Shown here: positions 17,974-27,069 of the stretch, in pieces
Layout: the number at the start of each line of letters is the position of its first letter
Numbering within the stretch: the first letter of the stretch is position 1
NCBI RefSeq assembly: GCF_002221525.1
Contig: NZ_CP011029.1
Span: 62,001 to 126,000 of the forward strand
Source of the DNA: Pseudoalteromonas espejiana DSM 9414
Lineage (GTDB): Bacteria; Pseudomonadota; Gammaproteobacteria; Enterobacterales; Alteromonadaceae
Length of the DNA stretch: 64,000 nucleotides
Direction: 5' to 3'
Translations under genes and position numbers: made by a program
The notes under the pieces: generated by a model
Database searches by the model: none
What the model saw: the letters and a program-made list of their open reading frames with translations, nothing else
What the model was told of the DNA's origin: nothing

Positions 17974-18849
17974 ATGCATTTAGACGACATTGAAAAAGTA
18001 ATTCATATGGCGGGTTCGCAAAATCTGCATACAACCGCTAAGCACTTTAATATTACCCCAGGGGCGCTGTCTAAAACGCTAAAAAAGGTTGAGGCAAACT
18101 TAGCCACAGAGCTGTTTAATCGTGTAGGCAAAACCTTAGTACTTAATGATAAAGGCAAAGAGTTTGTTAAGCACAGTAGCGATTTAGTTCATAATTACCA
18201 GCAGCTTACTAGCCGTTTTAAAAGCGATAATCATAAATTTAATGCGGTTATTGCAGGTCCTGCCATTTTACTAAAAAGTGGCCTTAAAAAGCTGCTTACA
18301 CCTCTTAGCAGCCTGCCTTGCTCGGTGCGCATTAACAATGTGTTTGAAGGTGAAGCCATAAGCCAAGTTGCGTCTGGCTCGGCGCAGATTGCGCTAGTTA
18401 CTCGCGAGGCATTTAATAATAGCTCGCATACTAATTTAGTGGCGGTTGATGTATTTAATACTGGGTTTAGTGTGGCTGGGCATGCTTCGCATCAGCTAGT
18501 ACAACAAGGTGCATTAACGCTTAATAAAAACCAATTACTGCACGCGGCTTTTGCATGCCCTTTGTTTTCGCCGTTATGCGGCTTAGAGCAAGGTATAGGC
18601 TCCGACGGCTGGCAAGATAATATTGCCCCGCGCAATATTGTATTTAGATGTAGCGATTACAGTGCATTAATAGAGGTGGTGCAAAGTGGTTTGGCGTTGG
18701 CGTATTTACCTAACTTTGTAATTGACGATTTAGGGCTTAAAAAATTAACTGTAAAGGGGGTTAACAGTCACTACAATGAAAGCATTGTAATGATATACAA
18801 ACCATCTAAGGCCGATGGTTGGCTTAATAAACTCATGCACGCTTTATAA
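17974..18849 (+). CDS. LysR-family transcriptional regulator
   Basis: A 291-residue LysR-type regulator with an N-terminal winged helix (residues 1-60; HMAGSQNLHTTAKHFNITPG lies over the recognition region) and a shortened effector domain. It is transcribed away from the secreted-protein gene and converges on the siderophore-type TonB receptor. Control of the divergent secreted-protein gene is the simplest expectation. Effector unknown. Confidence 0.8.
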   Translation: MHLDDIEKVIHMAGSQNLHTTAKHFNITPGALSKTLKKVEANLATELFNRVGKTLVLNDKGKEFVKHSSDLVHNYQQLTSRFKSDNHKFNAVIAGPAILLKSGLKKLLTPLSSLPCSVRINNVFEGEAISQVASGSAQIALVTREAFNNSSHTNLVAVDVFNTGFSVAGHASHQLVQQGALTLNKNQLLHAAFACPLFSPLCGLEQGIGSDGWQDNIAPRNIVFRCSDYSALIEVVQSGLALAYLPNFVIDDLGLKKLTVKGVNSHYNESIVMIYKPSKADGWLNKLMHAL

Positions 18850-18865
18850 GTGGGTTTAAAAATAT

Positions 18866-18897
18866 AAAGCGCCTTAACCACTACATTAAGACGCTTT
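18866..18897. terminator. Imperfect hairpin between LysR and TonB receptor ends
   Basis: Arms AAAGCGCCTTAA and TTAAGACGCTTT pair over 11 of 12 positions across an 8-nt loop, between two convergent genes. It probably ends transcription from one or both sides. Confidence 0.55.
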
Positions 18898-18927
18898 AGG
18901 ATGAAAACTGGTTTAATTTGCTAGCTA

Positions 18928-21009
18928 TTAAAAATTATAAGCTAACGACATTTTAAATTGAGTTGGCGCACCTGGGTAAACCCATAAAGCGTTGTAGCTG
19001 CTTTCGGCGTAATCTTCATCAAAAATGTTATTTACACTTACATTAAGTTCGGTTTGCTCGGTTAAATTAACTTGGCCAAACACGCCCACTAATTGGTAGC
19101 TTGGTAGCCTAAAACTTAAATCGGCGGCATCACCTAAACGGCTGCTTGTGTATTGGTAACTTGCACCAAACTCAAGCTCTTTGCCCATTAATGCTGTTTG
19201 GTGGCTAAGCGTAAGGTTTAAGTTATTTTTTGGTACATTTACTAGCGGGCTGCCTTTTTCAATTGGCACACCCCAATCGGCATTAATAATGTCGTTTGCT
19301 GTGGTGGCATCTATATAGGCGTACGATAAGTTAAATGCCGTTGCATCAGTAATATAGGTGTTTAAATCAAGTTCAAAACCTTTACTATCGGCTTTACCAA
19401 TAGGCGCCGAAAAACCAACGTTTACAGGGTCTGCCACTAACATATTACTTTTAGAAGCATCAAAAAATGCCACAGTACCGTTTACGCCTAAGTATTCAAA
19501 CTTAGCGCCAACTTCAAACGAGTCGCTGTATTCAAAGCCAAACGGGTCGCCGCTTGCATCAGTGCCGCTTAGTGGCAAAAAGCCTTCTGAGTAGCTGCTG
19601 TAAAAGGTGAGTGCATTGTTTAGCTCGTACACTACGCCAACACGTGGGCTTACTTGGCTTTCAGAACTGGTTGAAAACACGCCGCTGTTGGTTTCTAAAA
19701 TGTCTTGGTCAACGCTGTCAAATCTTAGGCCAACTAATAGCTTAAATTTATCGGTAATATCCATTTGGTCTTGAACATAAATACCGTATGCTTTTTGCTC
19801 TTCGTCGTTTTCGTAAAGTAAGCTAACTGCTGGGCGCTCAACATCGTAATTTGGCTCAAAAATATCAACAGTATAAGTACCATTACCACCACGGTAGCGT
19901 GAAAGCGCTGTACGTAAATCGTACTTATATGCATCGGCACCTATCAATAAGTGATGCGTAATACCTGCTGTAGCTAAACTTCCGCTAACTTCAAACTTAA
20001 CGCTTGTGTCTTCTACTTCGTAGTCGCGATAGCGCTGCTGACGGGTAAGTGTGCGGCCATCGTCAAATAACGATTGGCGCGATGGTGAAAGCTCAGCATC
20101 CGACGAAAACCCCGTTAATGTAGAGCTGCGGTAGTTTGCACCTACAACAAGTGACCATTCGTCGTTAATGTCGTGATTTAACGTAATTTGATGACCACGA
20201 GAATAAACCTGCGTGTCGCCATCGTTTGGGTTACCTAAATAACGTGAGCTTGGTACAGTGTCAAAATCGTTATCGAGCACTACAACACCGCGGTCAAATA
20301 GCTGGGCTAAATCTACGTATTCAAACTCATACGTTACACTGGTCGATGCGTTTATTTGATGATAAACAGACGGCGTAATCACCTTTTTGTTGGTGTATAC
20401 CTCATCGCGGTAGCTGTCGCTATCTTGCCACGCGCCATTTATTCTAAACGCAGTGGTATCGTTAATACCGTTAGTGTAATCGCCTTCAACACGGTTAAAA
20501 CTGTCGCTGCCTAAGCTTAGCTTTAGCTCTCCTTGAGAATCAAACTGTGGCTTTTTGGTCACAATATTTACAGTACCGCCTGGCTCCGAGCGCCCATAAA
20601 GTGCAGAGCCTGGGCCTTTTAATACTTCTATGTATTCAATGTTTGATACATCGCGCGGGCCGCTAAAACCACGCCCGCCGCTAAAGCCATTAATTAAATA
20701 GCCCGACGGCATGTTTTCGTTACCTGAAAGGCCACGAATAGAAAAGCTATCCCATAATGCGCCACTGTTATTTTTGCGCGAAATACTCGCCGAAAAATCA
20801 AGGGCGTCTTGTAATTCGGTAATGCCTTTTTGATCAAGCGCAGCGCTGCTAACACTTACAATAGACTGCGGCATTTGCTTTTGAGGAATGTCGCCACGGT
20901 AAGCTTGTTTATAAGTAACAGATATTTTTTCAATTTCGTCGGTTTGCTCTTGCGCAAGTGTTTGCGCACTAATGCCTAAACAGGCTAAATAAATTAAAGA
21001 GTACTTCAT
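18928..21009 (-). CDS. TonB-dependent siderophore receptor
   Basis: A 693-residue outer-membrane receptor with a signal peptide (MKYSLIYLACLGISAQTLAQ), TonB-box-like KISVTYKQ, a plug domain with FSIRGLSGNENMPSGYLING and the VLKGPGSALYGRSEPGGTVN signature (about residues 118-140), and a barrel ending LAYNF. The plug signature is that of the FhuA/FpvA class, which imports ferric siderophores. It stands alone between two convergent/divergent neighbours. I saw no strong Fur box upstream, though AT-rich GATAATAGG sits directly before the ATG. The siderophore is unknown; no biosynthesis genes are in the window. Confidence 0.88.
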   Translation of the reverse strand: MKYSLIYLACLGISAQTLAQEQTDEIEKISVTYKQAYRGDIPQKQMPQSIVSVSSAALDQKGITELQDALDFSASISRKNNSGALWDSFSIRGLSGNENMPSGYLINGFSGGRGFSGPRDVSNIEYIEVLKGPGSALYGRSEPGGTVNIVTKKPQFDSQGELKLSLGSDSFNRVEGDYTNGINDTTAFRINGAWQDSDSYRDEVYTNKKVITPSVYHQINASTSVTYEFEYVDLAQLFDRGVVVLDNDFDTVPSSRYLGNPNDGDTQVYSRGHQITLNHDINDEWSLVVGANYRSSTLTGFSSDAELSPSRQSLFDDGRTLTRQQRYRDYEVEDTSVKFEVSGSLATAGITHHLLIGADAYKYDLRTALSRYRGGNGTYTVDIFEPNYDVERPAVSLLYENDEEQKAYGIYVQDQMDITDKFKLLVGLRFDSVDQDILETNSGVFSTSSESQVSPRVGVVYELNNALTFYSSYSEGFLPLSGTDASGDPFGFEYSDSFEVGAKFEYLGVNGTVAFFDASKSNMLVADPVNVGFSAPIGKADSKGFELDLNTYITDATAFNLSYAYIDATTANDIINADWGVPIEKGSPLVNVPKNNLNLTLSHQTALMGKELEFGASYQYTSSRLGDAADLSFRLPSYQLVGVFGQVNLTEQTELNVSVNNIFDEDYAESSYNALWVYPGAPTQFKMSLAYNF

Positions 21010-21168
21010 GATGATAATAGGGAATAAGCAAATGTGATATTATAACGATAAGTTTAGCATGTGTTACTTTATAACAAAAAGACTTTTTTGAATTTAAAAA
21101 TTGCATTAGCAGCTTTGTATACATCACGTTAGTATGGTGATCTCTTTAGGTTACATAACGATAATTAT

Positions 21169-21792
21169 ATGAGCATAAAAACAAACGCATTAATTTACTT
21201 TTTAGCCTTTTGCAGTGGCTTTTGCATTATGGGTATTGAGCTTTTAGGTGGGCGTATTTTGGCGCCTTATTTTGGCAGCAGCGTACATATTTGGGGCAGC
21301 ATAATTACCGTATTTATGCTTAGTTTATCCTTAGGTTATTTACTCGGTGGCAAACTTAGTACTAAAAATGCATCGCTTACTAAATATGGGTTAATTTTTT
21401 TAGTGGCGAGCATTATGGTGGTGCCTATTGCGCTGTTTTCGCAGCCAATAATGGAATTTATATTTACCCACATTGAAGACACACGCTATGGCTCTTTGCT
21501 TGCCTCTACGGCTTTATTTTTTATTCCTACCGTTATTTTAGGCATGATCTCGCCTTACTCGGTACGCTTATTAGTAACCGACAGCCATAAAAGTGGCCAA
21601 GTGGCGGGTGTATTATATTTTGTAAGCACGCTAGGCAGTGCCTTGGGTACTATTATTACCTCGTTTTACTTTGTGCTCGCGTTCGACGTAAACACCATAA
21701 TTAGCGCGTTTGCATCAACACTTGGCCTACTCGGTGTACTTGCTATTACTGTTAACAGCCTTGGCGGTAATAAGGAGTTAGCGCATGCTTAA
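21169..21792 (+). CDS. Membrane part of a split fused-MFS/spermidine-synthase-like protein
   Basis: A 207-residue integral membrane protein with about six hydrophobic helices. GIELLGGRILAPYFGSSVHIWGSII at the first helix is characteristic of the membrane half of fused spermidine-synthase-like proteins, where one chain carries both membrane and aminopropyltransferase-type domains. Here the stop is reached after the membrane part, and the soluble half is a separate gene overlapping by 8 nt. The two products probably form one membrane-bound complex. Role: unknown; polyamine transfer and transport are both possible. Confidence 0.8.
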   Translation: MSIKTNALIYFLAFCSGFCIMGIELLGGRILAPYFGSSVHIWGSIITVFMLSLSLGYLLGGKLSTKNASLTKYGLIFLVASIMVVPIALFSQPIMEFIFTHIEDTRYGSLLASTALFFIPTVILGMISPYSVRLLVTDSHKSGQVAGVLYFVSTLGSALGTIITSFYFVLAFDVNTIISAFASTLGLLGVLAITVNSLGGNKELAHA

Positions 21793-22669
21793 ATACTTAC
21801 TCTTAGCTGCCAGTGTGTTCTCAGGAGCAGCGCTTAGTAATGTAATACACGAAGAACGCTCCTTGTATCGCAATATTATTGTTGATGAAACACGCGACCT
21901 ACGCTGCCTTAAATTTAATACTAAAAGCAGTAAAACTAGTCAAAGTTGTATGTATAAAAACGACCCCGACAAACTCGTTTTTAACTACACCAAGCTTACT
22001 TTTGCCAGTTTGTTAGTAACTAAAAACCCTAAAAATGTGCTGGTTATAGGCTTAGGTGGCGGTACGCTTTCTAATGTAATTAATGAGCTTTACCCTGCCG
22101 CTAAAATTCATAATGTTGAAATAGACCCAGCAGTTTTAAAAGTAGCCCGCGATTACTTTAACTTTATAGAAACCGATAACGTAACATCAAGCGTGCAAGA
22201 CGGCCGTATATTTATAAAACGCGCCGCTATTAAAAAGCAAAAGTACGACTGGATCATTCTTGATGCATTCAATGGCGACTACATTCCTGAGCATTTACTT
22301 ACCAAAGAATTTTTTGAAGAAGTACAAAGCGTGCTAGCCAAAGGCGGTGTTATTGCAGCTAATACGTTTTCGAGCAGTAAATTATACGAGCACGAGTCGG
22401 CAACGTACCATAGTGTATTTGGCGACTTTATTAATGTAAGCCGCCCTAATCGCAGTAATCGTATTATTTTAGCGGGCGTTAAAACTATGCCAACTGCAGC
22501 GCAGCTTAACGAGCGCATTAACGCCCTTGCGCCACGTTTAAAAAAATACGATGTAGATATAAAAGCAATTAGTACCTACATGCAAAGCACCAAAAACAAC
22601 CAAGACTGGCCAGCAAATACCAAAATACTGACCGACCAGTACTCCCCCGCTAACCTTCTTAATTTTTAA
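21785..22669 (+). CDS. Spermidine-synthase-like SAM-domain protein
   Basis: A 294-residue protein with a signal-like N-terminus (LKYLLLAASVFSGAALS) and a Rossmann methyltransferase/aminopropyltransferase domain: VLVIGLGGGTLSNV (about 85-98), acidic NVEIDP, and DAFNGDYIPEHL. The fold is that of SpeE-like proteins. The hydrophobic start suggests it is anchored to or exported across the membrane beside its partner at 21169. Start ATG 21785 overlaps the upstream gene by 8 nt and has AAGGAG just before it. Whether it transfers aminopropyl groups cannot be judged from motifs alone. Confidence 0.8.
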   Translation: MLKYLLLAASVFSGAALSNVIHEERSLYRNIIVDETRDLRCLKFNTKSSKTSQSCMYKNDPDKLVFNYTKLTFASLLVTKNPKNVLVIGLGGGTLSNVINELYPAAKIHNVEIDPAVLKVARDYFNFIETDNVTSSVQDGRIFIKRAAIKKQKYDWIILDAFNGDYIPEHLLTKEFFEEVQSVLAKGGVIAANTFSSSKLYEHESATYHSVFGDFINVSRPNRSNRIILAGVKTMPTAAQLNERINALAPRLKKYDVDIKAISTYMQSTKNNQDWPANTKILTDQYSPANLLNF

Positions 22670-22686
22670 ACGTACAAAATTTATTT

Positions 22687-22709
22687 AGCCCCAGTTTTGG
22701 GGCTTTTTT
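22687..22709 (+). terminator. Rho-independent terminator
   Basis: GCCCCA / TGGGGC stem with a GTTT loop followed by a run of six T, directly after the spermidine-synthase-like gene. A textbook intrinsic terminator. Confidence 0.9.
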
Positions 22710-22734
22710 ATTTACGAACTACCACAATATTTAC

Positions 22735-22746
22735 TTAGCACGCTAA
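22735..22746. promoter_or_regulatory. MarR operator candidate, site 1
   Basis: TTAGCACGCTAA, a 12-bp palindrome with one mismatched pair, 43 bp before the MarR gene start. It is nearly identical to site 2, whose start lies 27 bp downstream. Confidence 0.65.
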
Positions 22747-22761
22747 CTAATGGTAAGGTAC

Positions 22762-22773
22762 TTAGCATGCTAA
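22762..22773. promoter_or_regulatory. MarR operator candidate, site 2
   Basis: TTAGCATGCTAA, a perfect 12-bp palindrome 16 bp before the MarR start codon. Together with site 1 it gives two dimer sites about two and a half helical turns apart, the pattern expected of an autoregulated MarR operon. Confidence 0.75.
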
Positions 22774-22789
22774 CTAAATTGAGGTGGTT

Positions 22790-23263
22790 ATGACTACTCA
22801 AAAACCTTTTCACGAAACGCTCGACTTAACCTTAATTGGTAATATGGGGCGTGTTCATAGGCTATGCCGCGAAGCAGTAACCATAGCTGTAGAGCCATTG
22901 GGGCTTACGCAATCGCGCTGGACCGCACTTATGCATATAGACATGCAAGGTGAAGGATTAACTCAACTTGAGCTTGCCAATAGCTTAGGTATAGAAATGC
23001 CCTCGCTTACTCGCACACTAAAGCAATTAGAAGAGCAGCAATTAATTACACGAAAAGTAGATGAGCACGATAAACGCAGTAAAAAAATTTACTTTACCGA
23101 GCAAGGTGGCACCGTTTTACAGTCGCTAAACAAAAAGCTGATTGATATTAAAAGCCAGCTTTATAGCGGCTTAAGCACACAGCAGCTCGACGCACTCGCG
23201 CATGGCATAGTTAAAATAGAAAAAAACGCACTAAACTGTATTCAAAACCAAGTTAAAGGGTAA
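22790..23263 (+). CDS. MarR-family transcriptional regulator
   Basis: A 157-residue MarR/SlyA-type regulator with the winged helix in the middle (LTQLELANSLGIEMPSLTRT, about residues 57-76, and the wing DEHDKRSKKIYF). The ATG at 22790 follows GAGG by 5 nt and is preferred over GTG 22784. It is the first gene of a three-gene efflux operon with an HlyD-type adaptor (8 nt gap) and a DUF2955 membrane protein. Two palindromes directly upstream are its likely operators, so it should repress its own operon until a small aromatic or toxic ligand binds. Confidence 0.88.
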   Translation: MTTQKPFHETLDLTLIGNMGRVHRLCREAVTIAVEPLGLTQSRWTALMHIDMQGEGLTQLELANSLGIEMPSLTRTLKQLEEQQLITRKVDEHDKRSKKIYFTEQGGTVLQSLNKKLIDIKSQLYSGLSTQQLDALAHGIVKIEKNALNCIQNQVKG

Positions 23264-23271
23264 AGCACGTA

Positions 23272-24336
23272 ATGACCCCCGATCAAAAATTTACACGTTA
23301 TGTAAGACTTTCGTTAGCGACGTTTGTAGTTGTATTTATATATTATTTAATTGCCGACATGTTTATGCCGGTAACGCCACAGGCACGGGTTTACCACCCT
23401 GTTGTGCAAATAGCACCGCAAATAAGTGGCCGCGTAACTAACGTATTGGTAGCCAATAACCAAACCGTAAAAGCGGGCGATGTACTATTTGAAATAGACC
23501 AAGACCCATACAAGCTAGCGCTCGAACAAGCACAGCTCGCCCTTGACGATGCCAAATTACAAAATAAACGCCTAGATACCAATGTAAAAGCACTTGAGGC
23601 ACAAATTAGTGCTGCTAAAGCAAAGCAGCACGAGCAAAATTTATTAAAAAACCGTGGCGAAACCCTTTATAAACAGCGTTCTATTTCAGAGCAAGAGCTT
23701 GAAAGCATTAGAGCCAATTTTGAAGCCAGTAAGTCGGATGTAGCCTCATTACAGGCGCAATTAGCCGAGGCCGTACTTGCCCGAGGCGAAAGCGGCACAC
23801 AAAACTTAGCAATTCGCCACGCAGCAAACCAGTTAGCACAAGCAGAGCTTAACTTATCGTACACGCAAGTGCGTGCGCTAAGCGCGGGTGTAGTGTCTAA
23901 CCTACAACTACTTGATGGCGCGTATGCCGTAACGGGCAGCCCTTTGCTTGCAATAGTGGCAAACAAAGCCGACCTAGTGGCTGACTTTAGAGAAAAGTCG
24001 TTACTAAATATGCAACCAGGCAGCCAAGCTAGAGTAGTATTTGATAGCCGGCCAGGCGAGGTATACATTGCCCAAATAAGCACCTTTGAAGCGGGAGTAA
24101 GCGATGGACAACTCAGCGCAAATGGCTCACTTAGTAGCACCGAAACCAGTAACCGCTGGGTGCGCGACGCTCAGCGCCAGCGCATTCATTTAGTTATGCC
24201 CAACCACGCTAAATTAATAGCCAGCATGCCAAGCGGCGCCCGTGCCACCGTACAATTATTACCAGAGTCGAGCATTGGGCAATGGCTAGCAATAGCCCAA
24301 ATTAGGTTTATTAGTTGGTTACACTACATTTATTAA
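23272..24336 (+). CDS. HlyD/EmrA-type membrane fusion protein
   Basis: A 354-residue periplasmic adaptor. One N-terminal transmembrane helix (about residues 12-30) is followed by a biotinyl-lipoyl half (VVQIAPQISGRVTNVLVANN), a long alpha-hairpin coiled coil (about 85-190), and the second lipoyl half with LSYTQVRALSAGVVSN. This is the EmrA/AaeA plan. It would link the inner-membrane partner encoded next (24347) to an outer-membrane channel, which is not in the window. Efflux of aromatic acids or drugs is the usual role of such MarR-linked pairs. Confidence 0.88.
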   Translation: MTPDQKFTRYVRLSLATFVVVFIYYLIADMFMPVTPQARVYHPVVQIAPQISGRVTNVLVANNQTVKAGDVLFEIDQDPYKLALEQAQLALDDAKLQNKRLDTNVKALEAQISAAKAKQHEQNLLKNRGETLYKQRSISEQELESIRANFEASKSDVASLQAQLAEAVLARGESGTQNLAIRHAANQLAQAELNLSYTQVRALSAGVVSNLQLLDGAYAVTGSPLLAIVANKADLVADFREKSLLNMQPGSQARVVFDSRPGEVYIAQISTFEAGVSDGQLSANGSLSSTETSNRWVRDAQRQRIHLVMPNHAKLIASMPSGARATVQLLPESSIGQWLAIAQIRFISWLHYIY

Positions 24337-24346
24337 TGGAGGCGGT

Positions 24347-25396
24347 ATGAGCAAAGTTATAAGCCAAGCGCCGCAATTAGACTCAAATGGATTACGCCAA
24401 GCGCTGCGTATAGCCGGTGGCTGCACTATTGGTTTTACTATTAGTAAGTTAATGAACTGGCCGTACGGTATATTTTTTACGGTGTACCCCATGCTGTTAC
24501 TTGGTTTAGTGCCGGTATTAAATAAAAGCATAGTGCGCCAGTTTTTAGCCAGTGCCGCAATTAGTATTCCTATGGTGTTAGTTATGCAGGGGTTGTTTTC
24601 GCATTTACCTGTTTTAATGACCATTATTGTATTTTTAGCGTTTTGTTTTTTGTTTTATCAAATGAGCTCGGGCGCCGCCTTTTTATTTGGTGCGTTAGGT
24701 GTGGTTGGGTTATCTATTCAGCTGCACTTTTCAAGTTATGTAACAGGCACCGATAGCGTTTATCCGCTTATTTTAAGTAATGGCTTGGCGACCCTACTCT
24801 CTACGGCTATCGCTTTTGCTATGCATGGTATTTTCCCTGATGTAACCGCTCGCCCTGTAAGAGCGGTACCGGCAAAAGCAAAAGAAAGTATTCGTCATGA
24901 GGTATTACTGTGCGCCACAGTGGCTACGTTATCGTTTGTGGCGTTTCAGGTGCTTGATTTACAAGATTCAATATCGGCGCAAGCGTCTTCGGTGCTTATA
25001 TTGTTTTCTTTGTGTTGGAAAGCCGCAGGTATGGCCGGTTGGCAGCGTGCTATTGGCACACTGATTGGCTGTAATGCGGCGTTGTTAGCGCAAGTTTTAC
25101 TTTATAACCACACCGACTTTTTACTTTTTCCGGTATTAATATTGTGGACGCTTTCGTTTATTTTTAGCCGCTTTCATATTTTAGGCGGAGGCCCGCCAGG
25201 TATAGGATTTGGTGTATTAACTACCTTTGGTATTTTGTTTGGCAACTCACTCGGCCCAGGGCAAGATTTAGTTTACAGCGCGCTGTATCGCTTTAGCTCG
25301 GTTGCTGTCGCCATTGTGGCAAGCTTATGTGCAGTTTACATAATGCATCATATATTAAACCGCTTTAGCGCAACCCGCCATCATACCTATGAGTAG
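24347..25396 (+). CDS. DUF2955/FUSC-like inner-membrane efflux protein
   Basis: A 349-residue protein with two blocks of about five hydrophobic helices each, of the DUF2955/aromatic-acid-exporter-like (FUSC) type. The short signature NWPYGIFFTVYPMLLLGL (about residues 37-54) is typical. It starts 10 nt after the HlyD-type gene with GGAGG upstream. With that adaptor it should form an inner-membrane export pump under MarR control. Unlike AaeB it lacks a long cytoplasmic C-terminal domain. Substrate unknown. Confidence 0.8.
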   Translation: MSKVISQAPQLDSNGLRQALRIAGGCTIGFTISKLMNWPYGIFFTVYPMLLLGLVPVLNKSIVRQFLASAAISIPMVLVMQGLFSHLPVLMTIIVFLAFCFLFYQMSSGAAFLFGALGVVGLSIQLHFSSYVTGTDSVYPLILSNGLATLLSTAIAFAMHGIFPDVTARPVRAVPAKAKESIRHEVLLCATVATLSFVAFQVLDLQDSISAQASSVLILFSLCWKAAGMAGWQRAIGTLIGCNAALLAQVLLYNHTDFLLFPVLILWTLSFIFSRFHILGGGPPGIGFGVLTTFGILFGNSLGPGQDLVYSALYRFSSVAVAIVASLCAVYIMHHILNRFSATRHHTYE

Positions 25397-25408
25397 CTAT
25401 TTTCGCAG

Positions 25409-25810
25409 CCCATCACGCAAACAAGTTTCGCGTCTATTCGCGTCTACAAGTAATTAAACTCAAAGGTTAGGATTATGCCGTAGGCGCAGAGCTTGCTCGC
25501 GCGAAAAACGCAGTTTTTAATGGCTTAAAGCGTTTACACGCTTGCACTATTTCGCTTTGCTAAATTAAACAGCACTTTATTTAAGGGCCTTGCCCATCAC
25601 GCAAACAAGTTTCGCGTCTACAAGTAATTTAAACTCAAGGTTAGGATTATGCCGTAGGCGCAGAGCTTGCTCGCGCGAAAAGCGAAGCTTTTAATGGCTT
25701 AAAGCGTTTACACGCTCGCACTCATTTCGCTTTCTAAATTAACCAGCACTTTATTTATGGGCCTTGCCCATCACTCAAACAAGTTTCGCATCTACAAGTA
25801 AATTAAACTT
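25409..25810 (+). repeat. Long repeat array A (two full units and a partial)
   Basis: Units beginning CCCATCACGCAAACAAG at 25409 and 25593, and a partial copy at 25767, give periods of 184 and 174 bp. Each unit holds the phrase GTAGGCGCAGAGCTTGCTCG followed by GCGAAAAGCGAAGC. The array fills the 431-nt gap between the efflux operon and arfB; no gene is seen. The same family recurs at 32705-33190 and, inverted and decayed, near 54750-54790. Confidence 0.85.
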
Positions 25811-25827
25811 ATAACCCCAAACTTTTA

Positions 25828-26241
25828 TTAAAACTTAATATTTCCGCGCAGGGCTTTGGTTTGTCCGTGTTTGGTTTTTTTATCCATGCGTTTGCGCTGC
25901 GAGTTACGGCTTGGCTTGGTTGCGCGGCGGGCTTTATTTACCTTGGTAGCACTAAGTATTAAGTCTTTTAGGCGGTTTAGTGCGTCTTCGCGGTTTAGTT
26001 CTTGTGTGCGGTGGCTTTGCGCTTTAATTATTAATACGCCATCTTTGGTTATGCGTGAGTCGTTTAGCTTTAATAAGCGCTCTTTGTAAAAGTCAGGTAA
26101 CTTTGAGCGGTTAATATCAAAGCGTAAATGAATGGCACTGGCTACTTTGTTAACGTTTTGGCCACCGGCACCTTGCGAACGAATAGCGGTTAGCTCTAGT
26201 TCCCACTCATCTATAGTGACAGTATTTGAAATAGTTAACAT
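25828..26241 (-). CDS. arfB: Alternative ribosome-rescue factor ArfB (peptidyl-tRNA hydrolase)
   Basis: A 137-residue class-I release-factor-like hydrolase. The catalytic GGQ is at about residues 26-28 in RSQGAGGQNVNKVASA, and the C-terminal tail is basic (RRATKPSRNSQRKRMDKKTK), as needed to fill the empty mRNA channel. ArfB frees peptides from ribosomes stalled at an mRNA end. It lacks the codon-recognition domain of RF1/RF2, and its size matches YaeJ. A single gene by position. Confidence 0.93.
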   Translation of the reverse strand: MLTISNTVTIDEWELELTAIRSQGAGGQNVNKVASAIHLRFDINRSKLPDFYKERLLKLNDSRITKDGVLIIKAQSHRTQELNREDALNRLKDLILSATKVNKARRATKPSRNSQRKRMDKKTKHGQTKALRGNIKF

Positions 26242-26434
26242 TACGTTCAGCTCTTATCGACAAAAATGCATTATAACATTTGTAACTATATTTGTGCTGA
26301 ATCAGCTTAAGTTATAGGGGTTTAAAGTATTTATACTACTTTGTAGTTTAAATGCAGCTAATACTTTAGTTTTGTATTGGCAAGCGCTTACATTTAGTTT
26401 TTAATGGCTTTAATTAAATAATAGGAAATGCCCA

Positions 26435-27007
26435 ATGAAAAAAATAATTTTATCACTTAGCTTACTAGCAATGAGTTTTTCAAGCCTTGCAGAAGACATT
26501 AGCGAAGGCCAATTACAAAGCTACATGAAAGCACTGCCTGCAGTGTCTAACTGGGCAAGCAGCCAAGAATCACTTAAAGGCCTAGATTTAGCAAGTATGC
26601 TAGGTGGCTCTGCCGAGCAAAGTGTTGATGAGCAAAGCTCAATGGCAAACACTGCACTTAGCATGATCAGAGAGCAAGACCTATACAAAAGCTTTGCAAG
26701 CATTACAAACCGCTACGGTTTTTCGCCTGAAGAGTTAGTATCTGTGGGTTCTGAAGTATCTATGGCTTACATCGAAAACTTAAAATCGGGCCTTTCTGCT
26801 GAAAACCAAGAAACAGCAACAAAAGTAATGAGCGGTCTACAAAGCCTTAAAAGCGCAAAAAGTAGTGATGCTAGCTCGTTAATGGGCTCGTTTGGTAAAG
26901 CGTCAAGCGCTGCTGAAGAGTCGACTGAATCGCTAGTAAGCGAAAACAACCTTGAGCTTGTGAGCGAATACATGCCACAGCTTCAAAAGCTTTTTGCACT
27001 ACTGTAA
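26435..27007 (+). CDS. Secreted Ser/Ala-rich helical protein of unknown function
   Basis: A 190-residue protein with a Sec signal peptide (cleavage after SLA, about residue 19). The mature part is rich in serine, alanine and glutamate and has no cysteine; predicted helices alternate with SSDASS-type linkers. I do not recognise its family with confidence. It is preceded by AGGAAA 6 nt before the ATG and followed by a strong terminator, so it is a single well-expressed-looking transcription unit. Confidence 0.75.
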   Translation: MKKIILSLSLLAMSFSSLAEDISEGQLQSYMKALPAVSNWASSQESLKGLDLASMLGGSAEQSVDEQSSMANTALSMIREQDLYKSFASITNRYGFSPEELVSVGSEVSMAYIENLKSGLSAENQETATKVMSGLQSLKSAKSSDASSLMGSFGKASSAAEESTESLVSENNLELVSEYMPQLQKLFALL

Positions 27008-27023
27008 TTAAGTAAATTTTTAC

Positions 27024-27050
27024 TAAAAAGGTGGCATTTGCCACCTTTTT
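27024..27050. terminator. Bidirectional terminator
   Basis: AAAAAGGTGGC / GCCACCTTTTT stem with an ATTT loop between the convergent secreted-protein and SDR genes. A-rich and T-rich flanks make it work in both directions. Confidence 0.9.
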
Positions 27051-27069
27051 TAATGCCTAAATTTAATAA

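Noticed and set aside
25409..25810. CRISPR or rRNA-type array
   Set aside because: The units are 174-185 bp long and similar over their whole length, with no alternating unique spacers and no recognisable rRNA sequence.
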